Counted from the first letter of the stretch, positions 32,654 through 42,005 are shown. The stretch: 49,239 nt of DNA from an uncultured Lachnospiraceae bacterium (GCA_910579805.1 CAJTWM010000026.1:1-49239), one strand, 5' to 3'. Notes: generated by a model not told the origin, from the sequence alone. Translations and numbers: made by a program.

Positions 32654-34468
32654 TTAGCCCGGGATCCGGAGTACTTGCCCGATATTCAGCAGATCGCTCG
32701 TCAGACCGTTTAATTTTCTAATTTCGTCTACGGTAGTGCCAAAGCGTCTTGCCAGTATCCAAAGGGTATCTCCGCTTTTGACAGTATATTCAAAATAAGG
32801 AGAAACCTGAGAAACGGGTATTTTCAAAATCTGCCCTATGTTCAAAAGGTTGCTCGTCAGTCCGTTTAAATTTTTGATCGCGTCTACGGTAGTACGGTAT
32901 CTTTGGGCGAGCAGCCAAAGCGTGTCTCCTGCCTGAACAATATATTCGATCACGCCGTTTTCCGGTTTCACGGAAGGAATGTTGTCTCCGATACCCTGAT
33001 AAGTATTGTACAGCGCGTTCCAGGTGCGTGCGCCTACAATGCCGTCGGGTGAAAGCTGCATTTCCTGCTGGAAAGCGATGACCGCCTGTTTCGTGCCCGG
33101 ACCGAAAATACCGTCCTGTGTAACGCTTGGGATGCCGGGATAATATTCGGAGATCACATCCAAAAGGTATTGCAGAGTGATCACATCCTGCCCGCGGGAA
33201 CCCTGCCTAAGCGTGGAAGAAGGCGGTACCGTTCCTATCCCAAGAGAATTTCCCTCGCTGTCTAACTCTGCCAGTCTGGTTACGGCAGTATAGAGGCTGG
33301 AAATTTTATACCATGTGGACTTTCCTACGATTCCGTCGGGTGTCAGATTGAAGATGCTTTGAAATTTTGTCACCGCGGCTTTGGTGGAATCCCCGAAGAC
33401 GCCGGATTGATCCGTGATGGAAGGAATAGCGGGATAGTTCCGGCGGATACGGTTCAAGTAAGTCTGTATCGTCTGTACATCCAGTCCGGTACTGCCTGCT
33501 TTAAGCGCCGTTCCCGGATAAGAGGAAATGACGCCGGTAATGATGTTGGTTTCCGCAATCTCTATGTCGTTGGGATAATAGGAACGCAAAATCTGCAAAG
33601 GGGTAAATCCCTGATTGGACAGGGTGACGGTTCCCCACTGGGACATTCCCTGGCAGGTGACCGTAGTGCCATTACAGAAAGAAGTAAAGTAAGGAGCATC
33701 CTGTCCCTGTCTTCTTACATATTCATTGAAGACCTCGTCGACGATCCGGCTGATGGAGTCATAGATAGGCCGGCCATATACGAAGTACTGGTCGTATGCC
33801 GGGCTGTTCGTAATGTCAAAATAATATCCCCGGCTTCGATACCATTCGGTGTAGATCCTGTTAAGCGCAAAAGTGATGATGGCGTAAATATTTGCCCGCA
33901 GAGCCGTATCAGGCCATGTGGGATAAATTTCGCTGCTGGCGACATTTTTTACATAATCGGGAAAAGATACCTGTACATTAGAGGCGGATGCGTTTGGAGA
34001 ACCCAGATGTACCGTGATCGGATTAGGGATCACGACTTGACGCAGCACATAGGGAGCGGCAAGCGTACCTTCCTGATTACGCGGAACCTGCATGGCGACG
34101 GCCGGTTTTCCGACAGAAATTTCCGTCTGCACCGGGGCAGTCTGCCTTTCCTGCAGGGGGACGAGGGAAAGCGGTAAAATGGCGGTTTCTCCGTCGAAGA
34201 TCGGAATATCCCGAACGGAAAGGGAATGGAAACCTGCCTTTTTCGCCGTAACATGATAGCTTACATAAGGAGTTCCGGAAAAATATTGATTTTTCGAAAA
34301 ACTTTTATCTAATGTTTCTAAGGGGACGGACTGCGTTTCTCCGTTTTCGTCTGTTGTTAATTCATAGATAACATTTTCCATGTCGTCAAGTATTTGGACA
34401 TATACGTCGGCTAACGGTACGGCGTCATGAGCCGTGCGTGCCTGCATTATCAAATATCCTATTGCCAT
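32654..34468 (-). CDS. SpoIID-like / PG-binding / LysM spore-wall protein
   Basis: A 604-residue protein with four parts. At about 1-100 is a carboxypeptidase-regulatory-like beta domain (VPLADVYVQILDDMENVIYE). At about 170-300 is a SpoIID-type region (LRANIYAIITFALNRIYTEW, TTVTCQGMSQWGTVTLSNQG). Two PG_binding_1 repeats follow at about 320-385 and 425-485 (GLDVQTIQTYLN, TPDGIVGKSTW; GQDVITLQYLL, SPDGIVGARTW). Two LysM domains close it at about 508-550 and 560-603 (AGDTLWLLAQRY, SGDTLWILARRF). There is no signal peptide. The protein should bind peptidoglycan and is likely made in sporulation. AAGGAG precedes the ATG. Confidence 0.88.
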   Translation of the reverse strand: MAIGYLIMQARTAHDAVPLADVYVQILDDMENVIYELTTDENGETQSVPLETLDKSFSKNQYFSGTPYVSYHVTAKKAGFHSLSVRDIPIFDGETAILPLSLVPLQERQTAPVQTEISVGKPAVAMQVPRNQEGTLAAPYVLRQVVIPNPITVHLGSPNASASNVQVSFPDYVKNVASSEIYPTWPDTALRANIYAIITFALNRIYTEWYRSRGYYFDITNSPAYDQYFVYGRPIYDSISRIVDEVFNEYVRRQGQDAPYFTSFCNGTTVTCQGMSQWGTVTLSNQGFTPLQILRSYYPNDIEIAETNIITGVISSYPGTALKAGSTGLDVQTIQTYLNRIRRNYPAIPSITDQSGVFGDSTKAAVTKFQSIFNLTPDGIVGKSTWYKISSLYTAVTRLAELDSEGNSLGIGTVPPSSTLRQGSRGQDVITLQYLLDVISEYYPGIPSVTQDGIFGPGTKQAVIAFQQEMQLSPDGIVGARTWNALYNTYQGIGDNIPSVKPENGVIEYIVQAGDTLWLLAQRYRTTVDAIKNLNGLTSNLLNIGQILKIPVSQVSPYFEYTVKSGDTLWILARRFGTTVDEIRKLNGLTSDLLNIGQVLRIPG

Positions 34469-34742
34469 AAATCCAAGTTCTCCTTTTTTATTTTGAAAGC
34501 AGGATCCACTTTGAATCTTACCTGATACTGTTACATTATGAAAGAAAGGCGGTAACAGTTACAGTCTGCATACAGTTAGAGGTGCGGCGGCCGTTAAAAT
34601 TGACGGCTAAAATTAGGGCGGGAAGTTTCTGAAGGTATGACTACTCAAACGGAAGATATTGGGGTATAATAGAATTGTTCTTTAGCCGGAAAAATACCGG
34701 CGGGGAATAAAACTTATGTATGGTAGAAGGAGGTTTACCGTT

Positions 34743-35543
34743 ATGGGATTTTTGGAAGGAAAAACGGCGATTATCACCGGCGCGGGAAGGGCGGTACTGA
34801 GCGACGGAAGATGCGGCTCTATCGGTTACGGAATTGCGGCTGCATATGCGAAAGAAGGCGCGAATCTGGTGATCACGGGACGAAATGTTAAAAAATTGGA
34901 AGATGCAAAAGAAGAACTGGAACGTCTGTATAACATTAAAGTATTGATCATGCAGGCTGACGTAAATGCAGGAGCGGATAATGAAGCGGTGGTTGCCAAC
35001 GTTGTGAAACAGACAGTGGATACTTTTGGGGGGATCGACGTTTTGATCAATAATGCGCAGGCATCCGCATCGGGCGTGCCTCTCGCGGAGCATACGACGG
35101 AGCAGTTTGACCTTGCGTTATATTCCGGATTGTACGCCACGTTTTATTATATGAAAGCATGTTATCCGCATTTGGCCAAATCCAAAGGCTCGGTGATCAA
35201 TTTTGCATCCGGCGCAGGGCTTTTCGGTAATTTCGGACAGTGCGCTTATGCGGCGGCAAAGGAAGGAATCCGGGGGCTGACCCGTGTAGCCGCTACCGAG
35301 TGGGCAAAGGATGGGATCAATGTGAACATTATCTGTCCGCTGGCATGGACGGCACAGCTCGAGCAGTTCGAACAGGCATATCCCGATGCGTTTAAGGCAA
35401 ACGTGAAAATGCCGCCGGCAGGACATTACGGCGACTCGGAGTTAGAAATCGGACGGGTATGCGTACAGCTTGCATCTCCTGATTTTAAATATATGACGGG
35501 TGAAACCCTTACGTTAGAAGGCGGTATGGGACTAAGACCGTAG
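34743..35543 (+). CDS. SDR-family oxidoreductase
   Basis: A 266-residue NAD(P)-dependent short-chain dehydrogenase/reductase. The Rossmann start AIITGAGRAVLSDGRCGSIG YGIA carries a longer glycine loop than classical SDRs and recalls the SIAYGIA of enoyl reductases. The catalytic set is classical: INNAQAS (Asn), NFASGAGLFG (Ser), YAAAK (Tyr and Lys). The C-terminal MTGETLTLEGGMGL is typical. The ATG at 34743 has AGGAGG nine bases upstream. It is followed 32 bases later by a TetR regulator and then by oleate hydratase, so hydroxy-/oxo-fatty-acid or sterol-like substrates are possible. The substrate is not determined. Confidence 0.88.
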   Translation: MGFLEGKTAIITGAGRAVLSDGRCGSIGYGIAAAYAKEGANLVITGRNVKKLEDAKEELERLYNIKVLIMQADVNAGADNEAVVANVVKQTVDTFGGIDVLINNAQASASGVPLAEHTTEQFDLALYSGLYATFYYMKACYPHLAKSKGSVINFASGAGLFGNFGQCAYAAAKEGIRGLTRVAATEWAKDGINVNIICPLAWTAQLEQFEQAYPDAFKANVKMPPAGHYGDSELEIGRVCVQLASPDFKYMTGETLTLEGGMGLRP

Positions 35544-35575
35544 GAAACCAGTTAAGACAGGAGGCGTGTTGTATT

Positions 35576-36142
35576 ATGCCTAATACAACCAAACAGGCGC
35601 TTGGAGAGTCGCTGAAAAAGCTGCTGCTTCATAAGCCGGTAGATAAAGTTACAATCAACGATCTGACGACAGACTGCGGGATCAGCCGGATGGCGTTTTA
35701 TTACCATTTTAAAGATATTTACGATCTGGTCGAATGGGTATGCATCGAGGACGGAAAAAAAGCGCTTCAGGATAAAAAAACGTATGATACATGGCAGGAA
35801 GGAATGCAGCAGATCTTTGAGGCGGTTTTAGAAAACAAAACTTTTATACTCAATGTGTATCGTTCCATCAGCAGAGAAAAGATCGAAAATTATTTATATA
35901 AGCTTACATATGAGCTGATCGTTAACGTGGTGGAGGAAAAGTGCGTCAAAGTCGAATTAGCCGAGGCGGACAAGGCGTTTATTGCAGAATTTTATAAATA
36001 TGGTTTCGTAGGGATCATATTGGGATGGATCGACCGGGGCATGAAAGAGGACTATAAAGAGATCGTAAGGCGGATGAGCATTACGCTTCATGGAAATATT
36101 ACAAATTCTATCCATAATTTTGAATGGGTGAAGATACATTGA
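35576..36142 (+). CDS. TetR-type regulator (DhaS-like C-terminal domain)
   Basis: A 188-residue regulator. The N-terminal HTH is MPNTTKQALGESLKKLLLHK PVDKVTINDLTTDCGISRMA FYYHFKDIYDLVEW. The C-terminal part (NVVEEKCVKVELAEADKAFI AEFYKYGFVGIILGWIDRGM) matches the TetR_C_8 type. GGAGG precedes the ATG. It probably controls the SDR gene with which it forms an operon, and perhaps the oleate hydratase gene downstream of the terminator. Confidence 0.88.
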   Translation: MPNTTKQALGESLKKLLLHKPVDKVTINDLTTDCGISRMAFYYHFKDIYDLVEWVCIEDGKKALQDKKTYDTWQEGMQQIFEAVLENKTFILNVYRSISREKIENYLYKLTYELIVNVVEEKCVKVELAEADKAFIAEFYKYGFVGIILGWIDRGMKEDYKEIVRRMSITLHGNITNSIHNFEWVKIH

Positions 36143-36157
36143 GATTTTATCAAGATG

Positions 36158-36194
36158 AGCGGGATGATAAATTTTTTATCATTTCGCTTATTTT
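36158..36194 (+). terminator. Terminator after SDR-tetR
   Basis: GCGGGATGATAAA (36159-36171) pairs with TTTATCATTTCGC (36175-36187) using two G-U pairs, followed by TTATTTT. Confidence 0.7.
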
Positions 36195-36273
36195 GTAAAT
36201 GGAAACAAAAATTTGGGAAGGCTATGATAAGAACGTAAACGATTCAGACAAAGAGAAAGGAATGAAAATAAAC

Positions 36274-38247
36274 ATGGCAAAGAAAAAAAGCGTAGGTATC
36301 GGAGTGGCCATAGCGGCAGGGGCAGGAGTGGCGGCAGTTGCCGTTAAAAACCGTAAGAAAGCGGAGCAAAAGGCAAAAAAAGCGGCGGAGAATGCCTATG
36401 AAAGACAAGAGTACCGTAATACGGAAATTGGTAAAAACGAAAAAAACAGTAAAGGGATCTATTACTCGAACGGGAATTATGAAGCTTTTGCAAGACCGAA
36501 AAAACCGGAGGGGGTAGAGGAGAAAAACGCTTATCTCGTAGGCAGCGGACTTGCTTCTCTGGCAGCAGCCTGTTTTTTGGTGAGGGACGGACAGATGCCC
36601 GGATCCCACATTCATATTTTAGAAGCGATGGATATTGCGGGCGGAGCCTGCGACGGGATCTATGATGCGACGAGAGGATATGTGATGCGCGGCGGACGTG
36701 AGATGGAAAATCATTTTGAATGCCTGTGGGATCTGTTCCGCAGTATTCCATCCATAGAAACTCCCGGCGTATCCGTATTAGATGAATACTACTGGCTGAA
36801 TAAAGAAGATCCCAATTATTCCCTTTGCCGCGCGACGGTTGAGTGCGGAAAAGACGCCCATACGGACGGCAAATTTAACCTCAGCCAAAAAGGCTGTATG
36901 GAGATCATGAAACTGTTCATGACAAAAGATGAGGATCTATATGATAAGACCATTGAGGATGTGTTTGACGAGGAAGTGTTTGATTCTACTTTCTGGCTGT
37001 ATTGGAGAACCATGTTCGCTTTTGAGAACTGGCACAGCGCCTTGGAAATGAAGCTTTATTTCCAAAGATTCATCCATCATATTGCAGGACTGCCGGATTT
37101 CAGCGCCTTAAAATTTACGAAGTACAATCAATATGAATCATTGATCCTGCCGATGCAGAAATACTTAGAGGCGGCGGGCGTCGACTTCCAGTTCAATACG
37201 GAAGTGACCAATGTCATTTTTGAGTTCGATCATGGCAAAAAGATTGCAAAGGCCATCGAATGTAAGGTAAAAGGCGTAGAAAAAGGTATTATGCTCACGG
37301 AAAACGACCTTGTATTTGTTACCAACGGAAGCTGTACGGAAGGGACGGTATACGGGGATCAAAATCATGCTCCTAACGGCGACGCGGAGGTAAGGACCAG
37401 CGGATGCTGGAGTCTGTGGAGAAATATTGCAAAGCAGGATCCTTCTTTCGGACATCCGGAGAAGTTCTGCTCCGATATTACAAAGACAAACTGGGAATCG
37501 GCTACGGTGACCACACTAGACGACAAGATCCTGCCTTATATCAAAAATATTTGTAAACGTGACCCGAAGAGCGGCAAGGTAGTAACGGGAGGCATTGTAA
37601 GCTGCAAGGATTCAAGCTGGCTGATGAGCTGGACGATCAACAGACAGGGACAGTTTAAAGAGCAGGATGAAGATAAAGTATGTGTCTGGGTATACGGATT
37701 ATTTACGGATGTTCCGGGTGACTTTGTAAAGAAATCCATGAGAGAATGCACCGGCAAAGAGATTACGGAGGAATGGCTGTATCATTTAGGAGTTCCGGTA
37801 GAGGAGATCCCTGAACTCGCTGAGAACAGCGCGGTTTGCGTTCCAACCATGATGCCTTATATTACCGCTTTCTTTATGCCGAGAACCAAAGGCGACCGCC
37901 CGGACGTGATTCCGGACGGCTGCGTAAATTTTGCTTTTCTGGGACAATTTGCGGAAACACCGAGAGATACGGTATTTACTACCGAATATTCGGTGAGGAC
38001 GGCCATGGAGGCGGTATACGGACTGCTGGGCGTGGACAGAGGCGTGCCGGAAGTCTGGGGCAGCGTCTATGATATCCGGGAATTGTTAGACAGCAGCGTA
38101 AAACTTATGGATGGGAAATCCCCTCTTGAGATCGAGCTGCCGGGACCGTTGAACGCGTTGAAAAAACCGATACTTCATGTAGTAAAAGGAACCGTGATAG
38201 AAAAGGTATTGCGGGATCATAATGTATTAAAAGACGGAATGCTTTAA
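36274..38247 (+). CDS. ohyA: Oleate hydratase (FAD-dependent, MCRA family) with N-terminal extension
   Basis: A large flavoenzyme that adds water to the cis-9 double bond of oleate to make 10-hydroxystearate, detoxifying unsaturated fatty acids. The family body begins at GIYYSNGNYEAFARPKKPEG (about residue 61), followed by the FAD fold YLVGSGLASLAAACFLVRDG, RGGREMENHFECLWDLFRSI and the late SWTINRQGQF and FAFLGQFAETPRDTVFTTEY. Ahead of it are about 60 extra residues: a Gly/Ala hydrophobic run (VGIGVAIAAGAGVAAVAV) and a Lys-rich stretch, likely a membrane anchor. Starts at 36262 or 36199 are possible. The 36274 ATG has AAGGA 12 bases upstream; 36262 has it directly adjacent. It follows the SDR-tetR terminator and ends in its own. 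Confidence 0.92.
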   Translation: MAKKKSVGIGVAIAAGAGVAAVAVKNRKKAEQKAKKAAENAYERQEYRNTEIGKNEKNSKGIYYSNGNYEAFARPKKPEGVEEKNAYLVGSGLASLAAACFLVRDGQMPGSHIHILEAMDIAGGACDGIYDATRGYVMRGGREMENHFECLWDLFRSIPSIETPGVSVLDEYYWLNKEDPNYSLCRATVECGKDAHTDGKFNLSQKGCMEIMKLFMTKDEDLYDKTIEDVFDEEVFDSTFWLYWRTMFAFENWHSALEMKLYFQRFIHHIAGLPDFSALKFTKYNQYESLILPMQKYLEAAGVDFQFNTEVTNVIFEFDHGKKIAKAIECKVKGVEKGIMLTENDLVFVTNGSCTEGTVYGDQNHAPNGDAEVRTSGCWSLWRNIAKQDPSFGHPEKFCSDITKTNWESATVTTLDDKILPYIKNICKRDPKSGKVVTGGIVSCKDSSWLMSWTINRQGQFKEQDEDKVCVWVYGLFTDVPGDFVKKSMRECTGKEITEEWLYHLGVPVEEIPELAENSAVCVPTMMPYITAFFMPRTKGDRPDVIPDGCVNFAFLGQFAETPRDTVFTTEYSVRTAMEAVYGLLGVDRGVPEVWGSVYDIRELLDSSVKLMDGKSPLEIELPGPLNALKKPILHVVKGTVIEKVLRDHNVLKDGML

Positions 38248-38265
38248 GCAGTTTTCCAAAATTCA

Positions 38266-38297
38266 GGATCCGGGACGGAATGTCCCGGATCCTTTTT
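38266..38297 (+). terminator. Terminator after oleate hydratase
   Basis: GGATCCGGGAC (38266-38276) pairs perfectly with GTCCCGGATCC (38282-38292), loop GGAAT, followed by TTTTT. Confidence 0.93.
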
Positions 38298-38420
38298 GTC
38301 TTATTCGAGAATAAACAGTTAATAATTTGGTATCTTTTGTAACTTATGCTTGCAATTTATATAGTTATTAAATAAAATTATTATATTAGCATTTTCTTAA
38401 ATATTACAGGAGTGAATGAA

Positions 38421-40070
38421 ATGAAGAAAAAAAGAACAGGACATCTGGGACGCAGGGTAAGTTTATTAGTAGTCGTGCTGCTCATAGTCAGCATGACCGT
38501 AGTAGTGGCACAATGTATTTCTATGTTTTACAAGCTTTCCATGAATATGCTGAAAGCGGATTGTGTGAACGGTACGGATATACTGGCATATGAACTGCGG
38601 AACTATTCGGGACCGGAGGACAAGACACAATTATTGGATGACCTGAAAGCGGAACTTGGCTGTGAACTCACTATTTTTGACGGAAATGTGAGAGCTTACA
38701 CAACGATCCTGCAGGACGGTCAGCGTGTTGTAGGAACAAAGCTGTCTGACGATCTGGCGGCGATCGTACTCGAAAAAGGAGAAGCCTATGTGGGAGAGGC
38801 TCAGATTTTAGGAGTAGATCATCTCTGCTCTTATGTTCCGACGAAGGATGAGAACGGTAAAGTAGACGGACTGATTTTTGCCGGCGTATCTCTTGCGGAA
38901 GAGACGGAAGAGATCAATCGTGCGGTCATGGTATCCTGCGCGATGGGCGGTGTTTTTGTTTTGATCGGCGTGATATTGGTAGCGCTTTTTATCGGGACAG
39001 CTGTTTCAAGGCCGCTTGCGAAACTGACTCAGGTTGCCATTACTATGGAACAGGGAGATCTTGGGATCGAACGGGGAAAAGAAATAAAGCTGGATATTCG
39101 TTCCAATGATGAGGTCGGTGTGCTGGCGAGGATCTTTGAAAGTACGATCCGCCGTCTGAAGGGGTACATAGGAGAGATTTCCACGATATTGGAGGCTATC
39201 GCGGCGGGCGATCTGACGCTGGATACCAAACAGGAATATGTGGGAGACTTTATTTCCATCAAAAATTCTTTGGATGACATTTTAAAGAAGCTGAACGGTA
39301 CCATGACGCAGATCATGGAAAGTACGGACTGCGTTTCCAACGGTTCCAACCAGATGGCGGTAGGCGCGCAGGCATTGAGTCAGGGAGCCGTAGAGCAGGC
39401 CAGCGCCGTAGAGCAACTGGATGAAAATATGCATGGCATCTCCAGTCAGGTTGACAAGACTGCGCAGAACGCAAAACAGGCCAGCGAGAAGGTTGTCGCT
39501 GTCGGCGGACAGATCACGGAAAGCAATCAAAAGATGCAGGAAATGATAGAGGCAATGGAGGCAATCAACAGTAGTTCCAACGAAATTGGGAAGATCATTA
39601 AAACAATTGAAAATATTGCGTCCCAGACCAATATTCTTGCGTTGAACGCAACGGTTGAAGCGGCCCGGGCAGGCGAAGCGGGCAAGGGATTTGCAGTGGT
39701 AGCGGAAGAAGTGCGTGAACTGGCGGGGAAGAGCGCAGAAGCGTCTAAATCCACAACGGCTTTGATTGAACGTTCCGCTGAGGCTGTGGAGCAGGGAACA
39801 AGGATCGCAAACGAAACGGCGGAGCAGTTGGCGTCTGTCGTGGCGGGAGCCGATGAAGTCATGAAAACCACCAATCAGATTGCCGAAGCGGCTCTGTCGC
39901 AGGCAGAAGAGATCGCGCAGGTGAGGGAGCAGATCAGCCAGATTTCCGTAGTAGTGCAGACCAATTCCGCTACGGCGCAGGAAAGCGCCGCTACCAGCGA
40001 GGAGCTTAGCGCGCAGGCGGGATTACTGAAAAACCTGATGGATCTGTTTCATATTAAAGGATCAAAATAG
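38421..40070 (+). CDS. Methyl-accepting chemotaxis protein (single-Cache, HAMP, MA)
   Basis: A 549-residue chemoreceptor: TM1 at about 14-35 (VSLLVVVLLIVSMTVVVAQC), a short extracellular sCache-like sensor (LGCELTIFDGNVRAYTTILQ), TM2 at about 170-193, HAMP (RPLAKLTQVAITMEQGDLGI), then MA with tip IASQTNILALNATVEAARAG EAGKGFAVVAEEVRELAGKS. The ATG at 38421 is eight bases from AGGAG; a GTG at 38412 overlaps that RBS. It forms a tandem with the receptor at 40205, about 130 bases on. Ligand unknown. Confidence 0.92.
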   Translation: MKKKRTGHLGRRVSLLVVVLLIVSMTVVVAQCISMFYKLSMNMLKADCVNGTDILAYELRNYSGPEDKTQLLDDLKAELGCELTIFDGNVRAYTTILQDGQRVVGTKLSDDLAAIVLEKGEAYVGEAQILGVDHLCSYVPTKDENGKVDGLIFAGVSLAEETEEINRAVMVSCAMGGVFVLIGVILVALFIGTAVSRPLAKLTQVAITMEQGDLGIERGKEIKLDIRSNDEVGVLARIFESTIRRLKGYIGEISTILEAIAAGDLTLDTKQEYVGDFISIKNSLDDILKKLNGTMTQIMESTDCVSNGSNQMAVGAQALSQGAVEQASAVEQLDENMHGISSQVDKTAQNAKQASEKVVAVGGQITESNQKMQEMIEAMEAINSSSNEIGKIIKTIENIASQTNILALNATVEAARAGEAGKGFAVVAEEVRELAGKSAEASKSTTALIERSAEAVEQGTRIANETAEQLASVVAGADEVMKTTNQIAEAALSQAEEIAQVREQISQISVVVQTNSATAQESAATSEELSAQAGLLKNLMDLFHIKGSK

Positions 40071-40204
40071 CGATACGGATCAACGTTTCTGATTTTGATT
40101 TGCACGCCCGTTAAAGCGGGGGCGGACTTGTGTAATTGGTAATAAAAAGCAGCACCATAATTTATAAAAAACAAAAGAAACAAAATGAGGTAAGGGGGTT
40201 TTAT

Positions 40205-41671
40205 ATGGAATTGGAAATTTTGAAAAACGAAGAGAAGCGGATGAATCTGATCATGTTTGTGTTTTTGGCAGTCATACCGGTTGTCGCAGTGATTTATGTG
40301 CTTTTATTTAACGGGGGAACGATAAAGGACAGTATTGCCCTTACTATGGTAGGCGCCAGCGTTCTGATCAAAATCTTTGAAAAAGCGTTGGGGAAATATG
40401 CGAAATATCTGTACATTTCCGTGCTGCCCGTATTAGGGGCTGTGACCATTGTATTGGGGAATCCGGCTGTGTTCGGTGCGATGGCAGAGGCGTATTTTTT
40501 AGTATTGTTCTTATCGGTACCGTATTATGATTTGTCCATGATCAAAGTGTGCGCGGCGGCTACGATCATTCCCAATGTGGCTGCTATGATTGTTTTCCCT
40601 CATATGTATCTTGCCATGTATTCTATTTCCATCTGGATCTTTATATGGATGGTATACATATTGGCCGTGCTTGTTGCAGTGATCATTGTCATGCGTGCCC
40701 GCGAGCTGTTTTTGAACGTAGAGAAAAAAGAGCAGGAAATGGAAGGGCTTCTTTCCAACGTCAGGGGCGCTTTCGAAGGCCTTCAGCAGTCTTCTGAGAA
40801 AATTTATGACGCGCTGCATGATTTTGAACAGAGTACCACGGAAATTGCGGCTTCTACAGAAGAAATCTCTGACAGTGTAAATCAGCAGATTGAACAGGTT
40901 AGGGGAAGCATTGATATTTTTAATGATTTGAATGAGAAAATCGAAAATTCCGAGGAACGGGTCAACGAGACGGTAGATAATATCAAGCAGTTAAAAGAAA
41001 AGAATGACGAAGGAATCAAGGCCATCACGGAACTTTCAAAGAAATTCAGCGAAAATATCAAAGCGACGCAGGTAGCGTCGGAAGGCGTCGGTTCCTTGGC
41101 GCAGAAATCCAGCTCTATCGGCGAGATCATAGAAAGTATCAGCCAGATTGCGAAGCAGACCAACCTGCTTGCCCTGAATGCGGCAATTGAAGCAGCCAGA
41201 GCGGGAGAAGCGGGAAAAGGTTTTGCCGTTGTAGCGGACGAGATCAATGAACTGTCCGGAGAATCGGCTACGGCGACACAGAAGATCGATGCGATCTTAA
41301 AAGATATTATCGCTACGGTAACAGAGGTCAACAGAGTGATCGACGATAACAATGTGATCGTGAATGAGTCAAAAGAAAAATTGGACGATACGGTAGATAT
41401 TTTTGCTACAATGCTGCACTCTTCAGAAGAGGTCATTGCCGTTACCGATACTTTGAAAAATGAATTGGTCAATATCATCGAGATCAAGGATCGTCTGTTG
41501 AATGCAATGGACAGAGTAGAAAGTATTTCACAGCAATCCGTACAGAGCACGACGGATATCAGCGCTTCCACACAGGAGCAGGCAGCGGGAGTGGAGACTG
41601 TTTTGAACTTCATGGAGAACGTGCAGACCGATGTGGGACGGCTTGCGGAAGTATTGAACGTAGAGCATTAA
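40205..41671 (+). CDS. Chemotaxis-type signalling protein with multi-TM N-terminus
   Basis: A 488-residue protein with about six hydrophobic helices in residues 15-175 (MNLIMFVFLAVIPVVAVIYV, LYISVLPVLGAVTIVLG, MYSISIWIFIWMVYILAVLV AVIIV). A long coiled-coil MA domain with tip IAKQTNLLALNAAIEAARAG EAGKGFAVVADEINELSGES follows. No Cache domain or obvious HAMP lies between them. It may sense a membrane-linked signal, or oxygen or energy state, or act by membrane insertion only. The ATG at 40205 has GGGGG seven bases upstream; the open frame extends to 40136 without an RBS. A bidirectional terminator follows. Confidence 0.9.
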   Translation: MELEILKNEEKRMNLIMFVFLAVIPVVAVIYVLLFNGGTIKDSIALTMVGASVLIKIFEKALGKYAKYLYISVLPVLGAVTIVLGNPAVFGAMAEAYFLVLFLSVPYYDLSMIKVCAAATIIPNVAAMIVFPHMYLAMYSISIWIFIWMVYILAVLVAVIIVMRARELFLNVEKKEQEMEGLLSNVRGAFEGLQQSSEKIYDALHDFEQSTTEIAASTEEISDSVNQQIEQVRGSIDIFNDLNEKIENSEERVNETVDNIKQLKEKNDEGIKAITELSKKFSENIKATQVASEGVGSLAQKSSSIGEIIESISQIAKQTNLLALNAAIEAARAGEAGKGFAVVADEINELSGESATATQKIDAILKDIIATVTEVNRVIDDNNVIVNESKEKLDDTVDIFATMLHSSEEVIAVTDTLKNELVNIIEIKDRLLNAMDRVESISQQSVQSTTDISASTQEQAAGVETVLNFMENVQTDVGRLAEVLNVEH

Positions 41672-41696
41672 TGAAAGAATGCAAAAAGGATAAATG

Positions 41697-41732
41697 GAAA
41701 AGGCTGCGTACAATTTTGTACACAGCCTTTTT
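41697..41732. terminator. Bidirectional terminator between chemoreceptor and tRNA-Ser
   Basis: AAAGGCTG-C-GTAC pairs with GTAC-A-CAGCCTTT around ATTTT-like loop bases. TTTTT follows on the plus strand and TTTTCC on the minus strand, so it ends both the chemoreceptor and the tRNA transcripts. Confidence 0.85.
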
Positions 41733-41735
41733 CAG

Positions 41736-41821
41736 CGGAGTCGGAGGGATTCGAACCCTCGTGCCCCGGAGGGCAAACGCATTTCGAGTGCGCCCCGTTA
41801 TGACCGCTTCGATACGACTCC
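41736..41821 (-). tRNA. tRNA-Ser (anticodon CGA)
   Basis: The minus strand starts GGAGTCGTATCGAAGCGGTC. Acceptor GGAGTCG pairs with CGACTCC, discriminator G. The anticodon loop CTCGAAA gives anticodon CGA (serine UCG codons). A long variable arm (GCCCTCCGGGGC) marks class II, and the T-arm is GAGGGTTCGAATCCCTC. Length is 86 bases; CCA is not encoded. All arms pair well, so it should be functional. Confidence 0.96.
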
Positions 41822-41835
41822 TTATTGTCAATATA

Positions 41836-41864
41836 ATAATAACATAGGTATACAGAACTGTAAA
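41836..41864 (-). promoter_or_regulatory. Promoter of tRNA-Ser
   Basis: On the minus strand TTTACA (41859-41864), 17 bp, TATTAT (41836-41841), ending 14 bases before the tRNA 5' end. Confidence 0.6.
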
Positions 41865-41920
41865 AAGATCTGCTACGAGAAATAATTATAATGTGTGAAA
41901 GGATTCTCGTCAACTAAATC

Positions 41921-41949
41921 TTGTGATAATCTTGAAATTATACTATAAT
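41921..41949 (+). promoter_or_regulatory. Promoter of the phosphofructokinase gene
   Basis: TTGTGA (41921-41926), 17 bp, TATAAT (41944-41949), 56 bases before the pfk start. Close to consensus. It probably also drives dnaX-ybaB-recR. Confidence 0.7.
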
Positions 41950-42005
41950 TTATTTGATATAGTTTAGATTCATATCGGGAAAGAATTGTTTAAGGAGGGA
42001 ATCAA

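Noticed and set aside
33359..34177. 272-codon frame on the plus strand
   Set aside because: Antisense to the SpoIID/LysM protein, which has clear domains; no RBS or recognisable protein.
40882..41613. 243-codon minus-strand frame rich in Ser/Ile
   Set aside because: Antisense shadow of the second membrane chemoreceptor.
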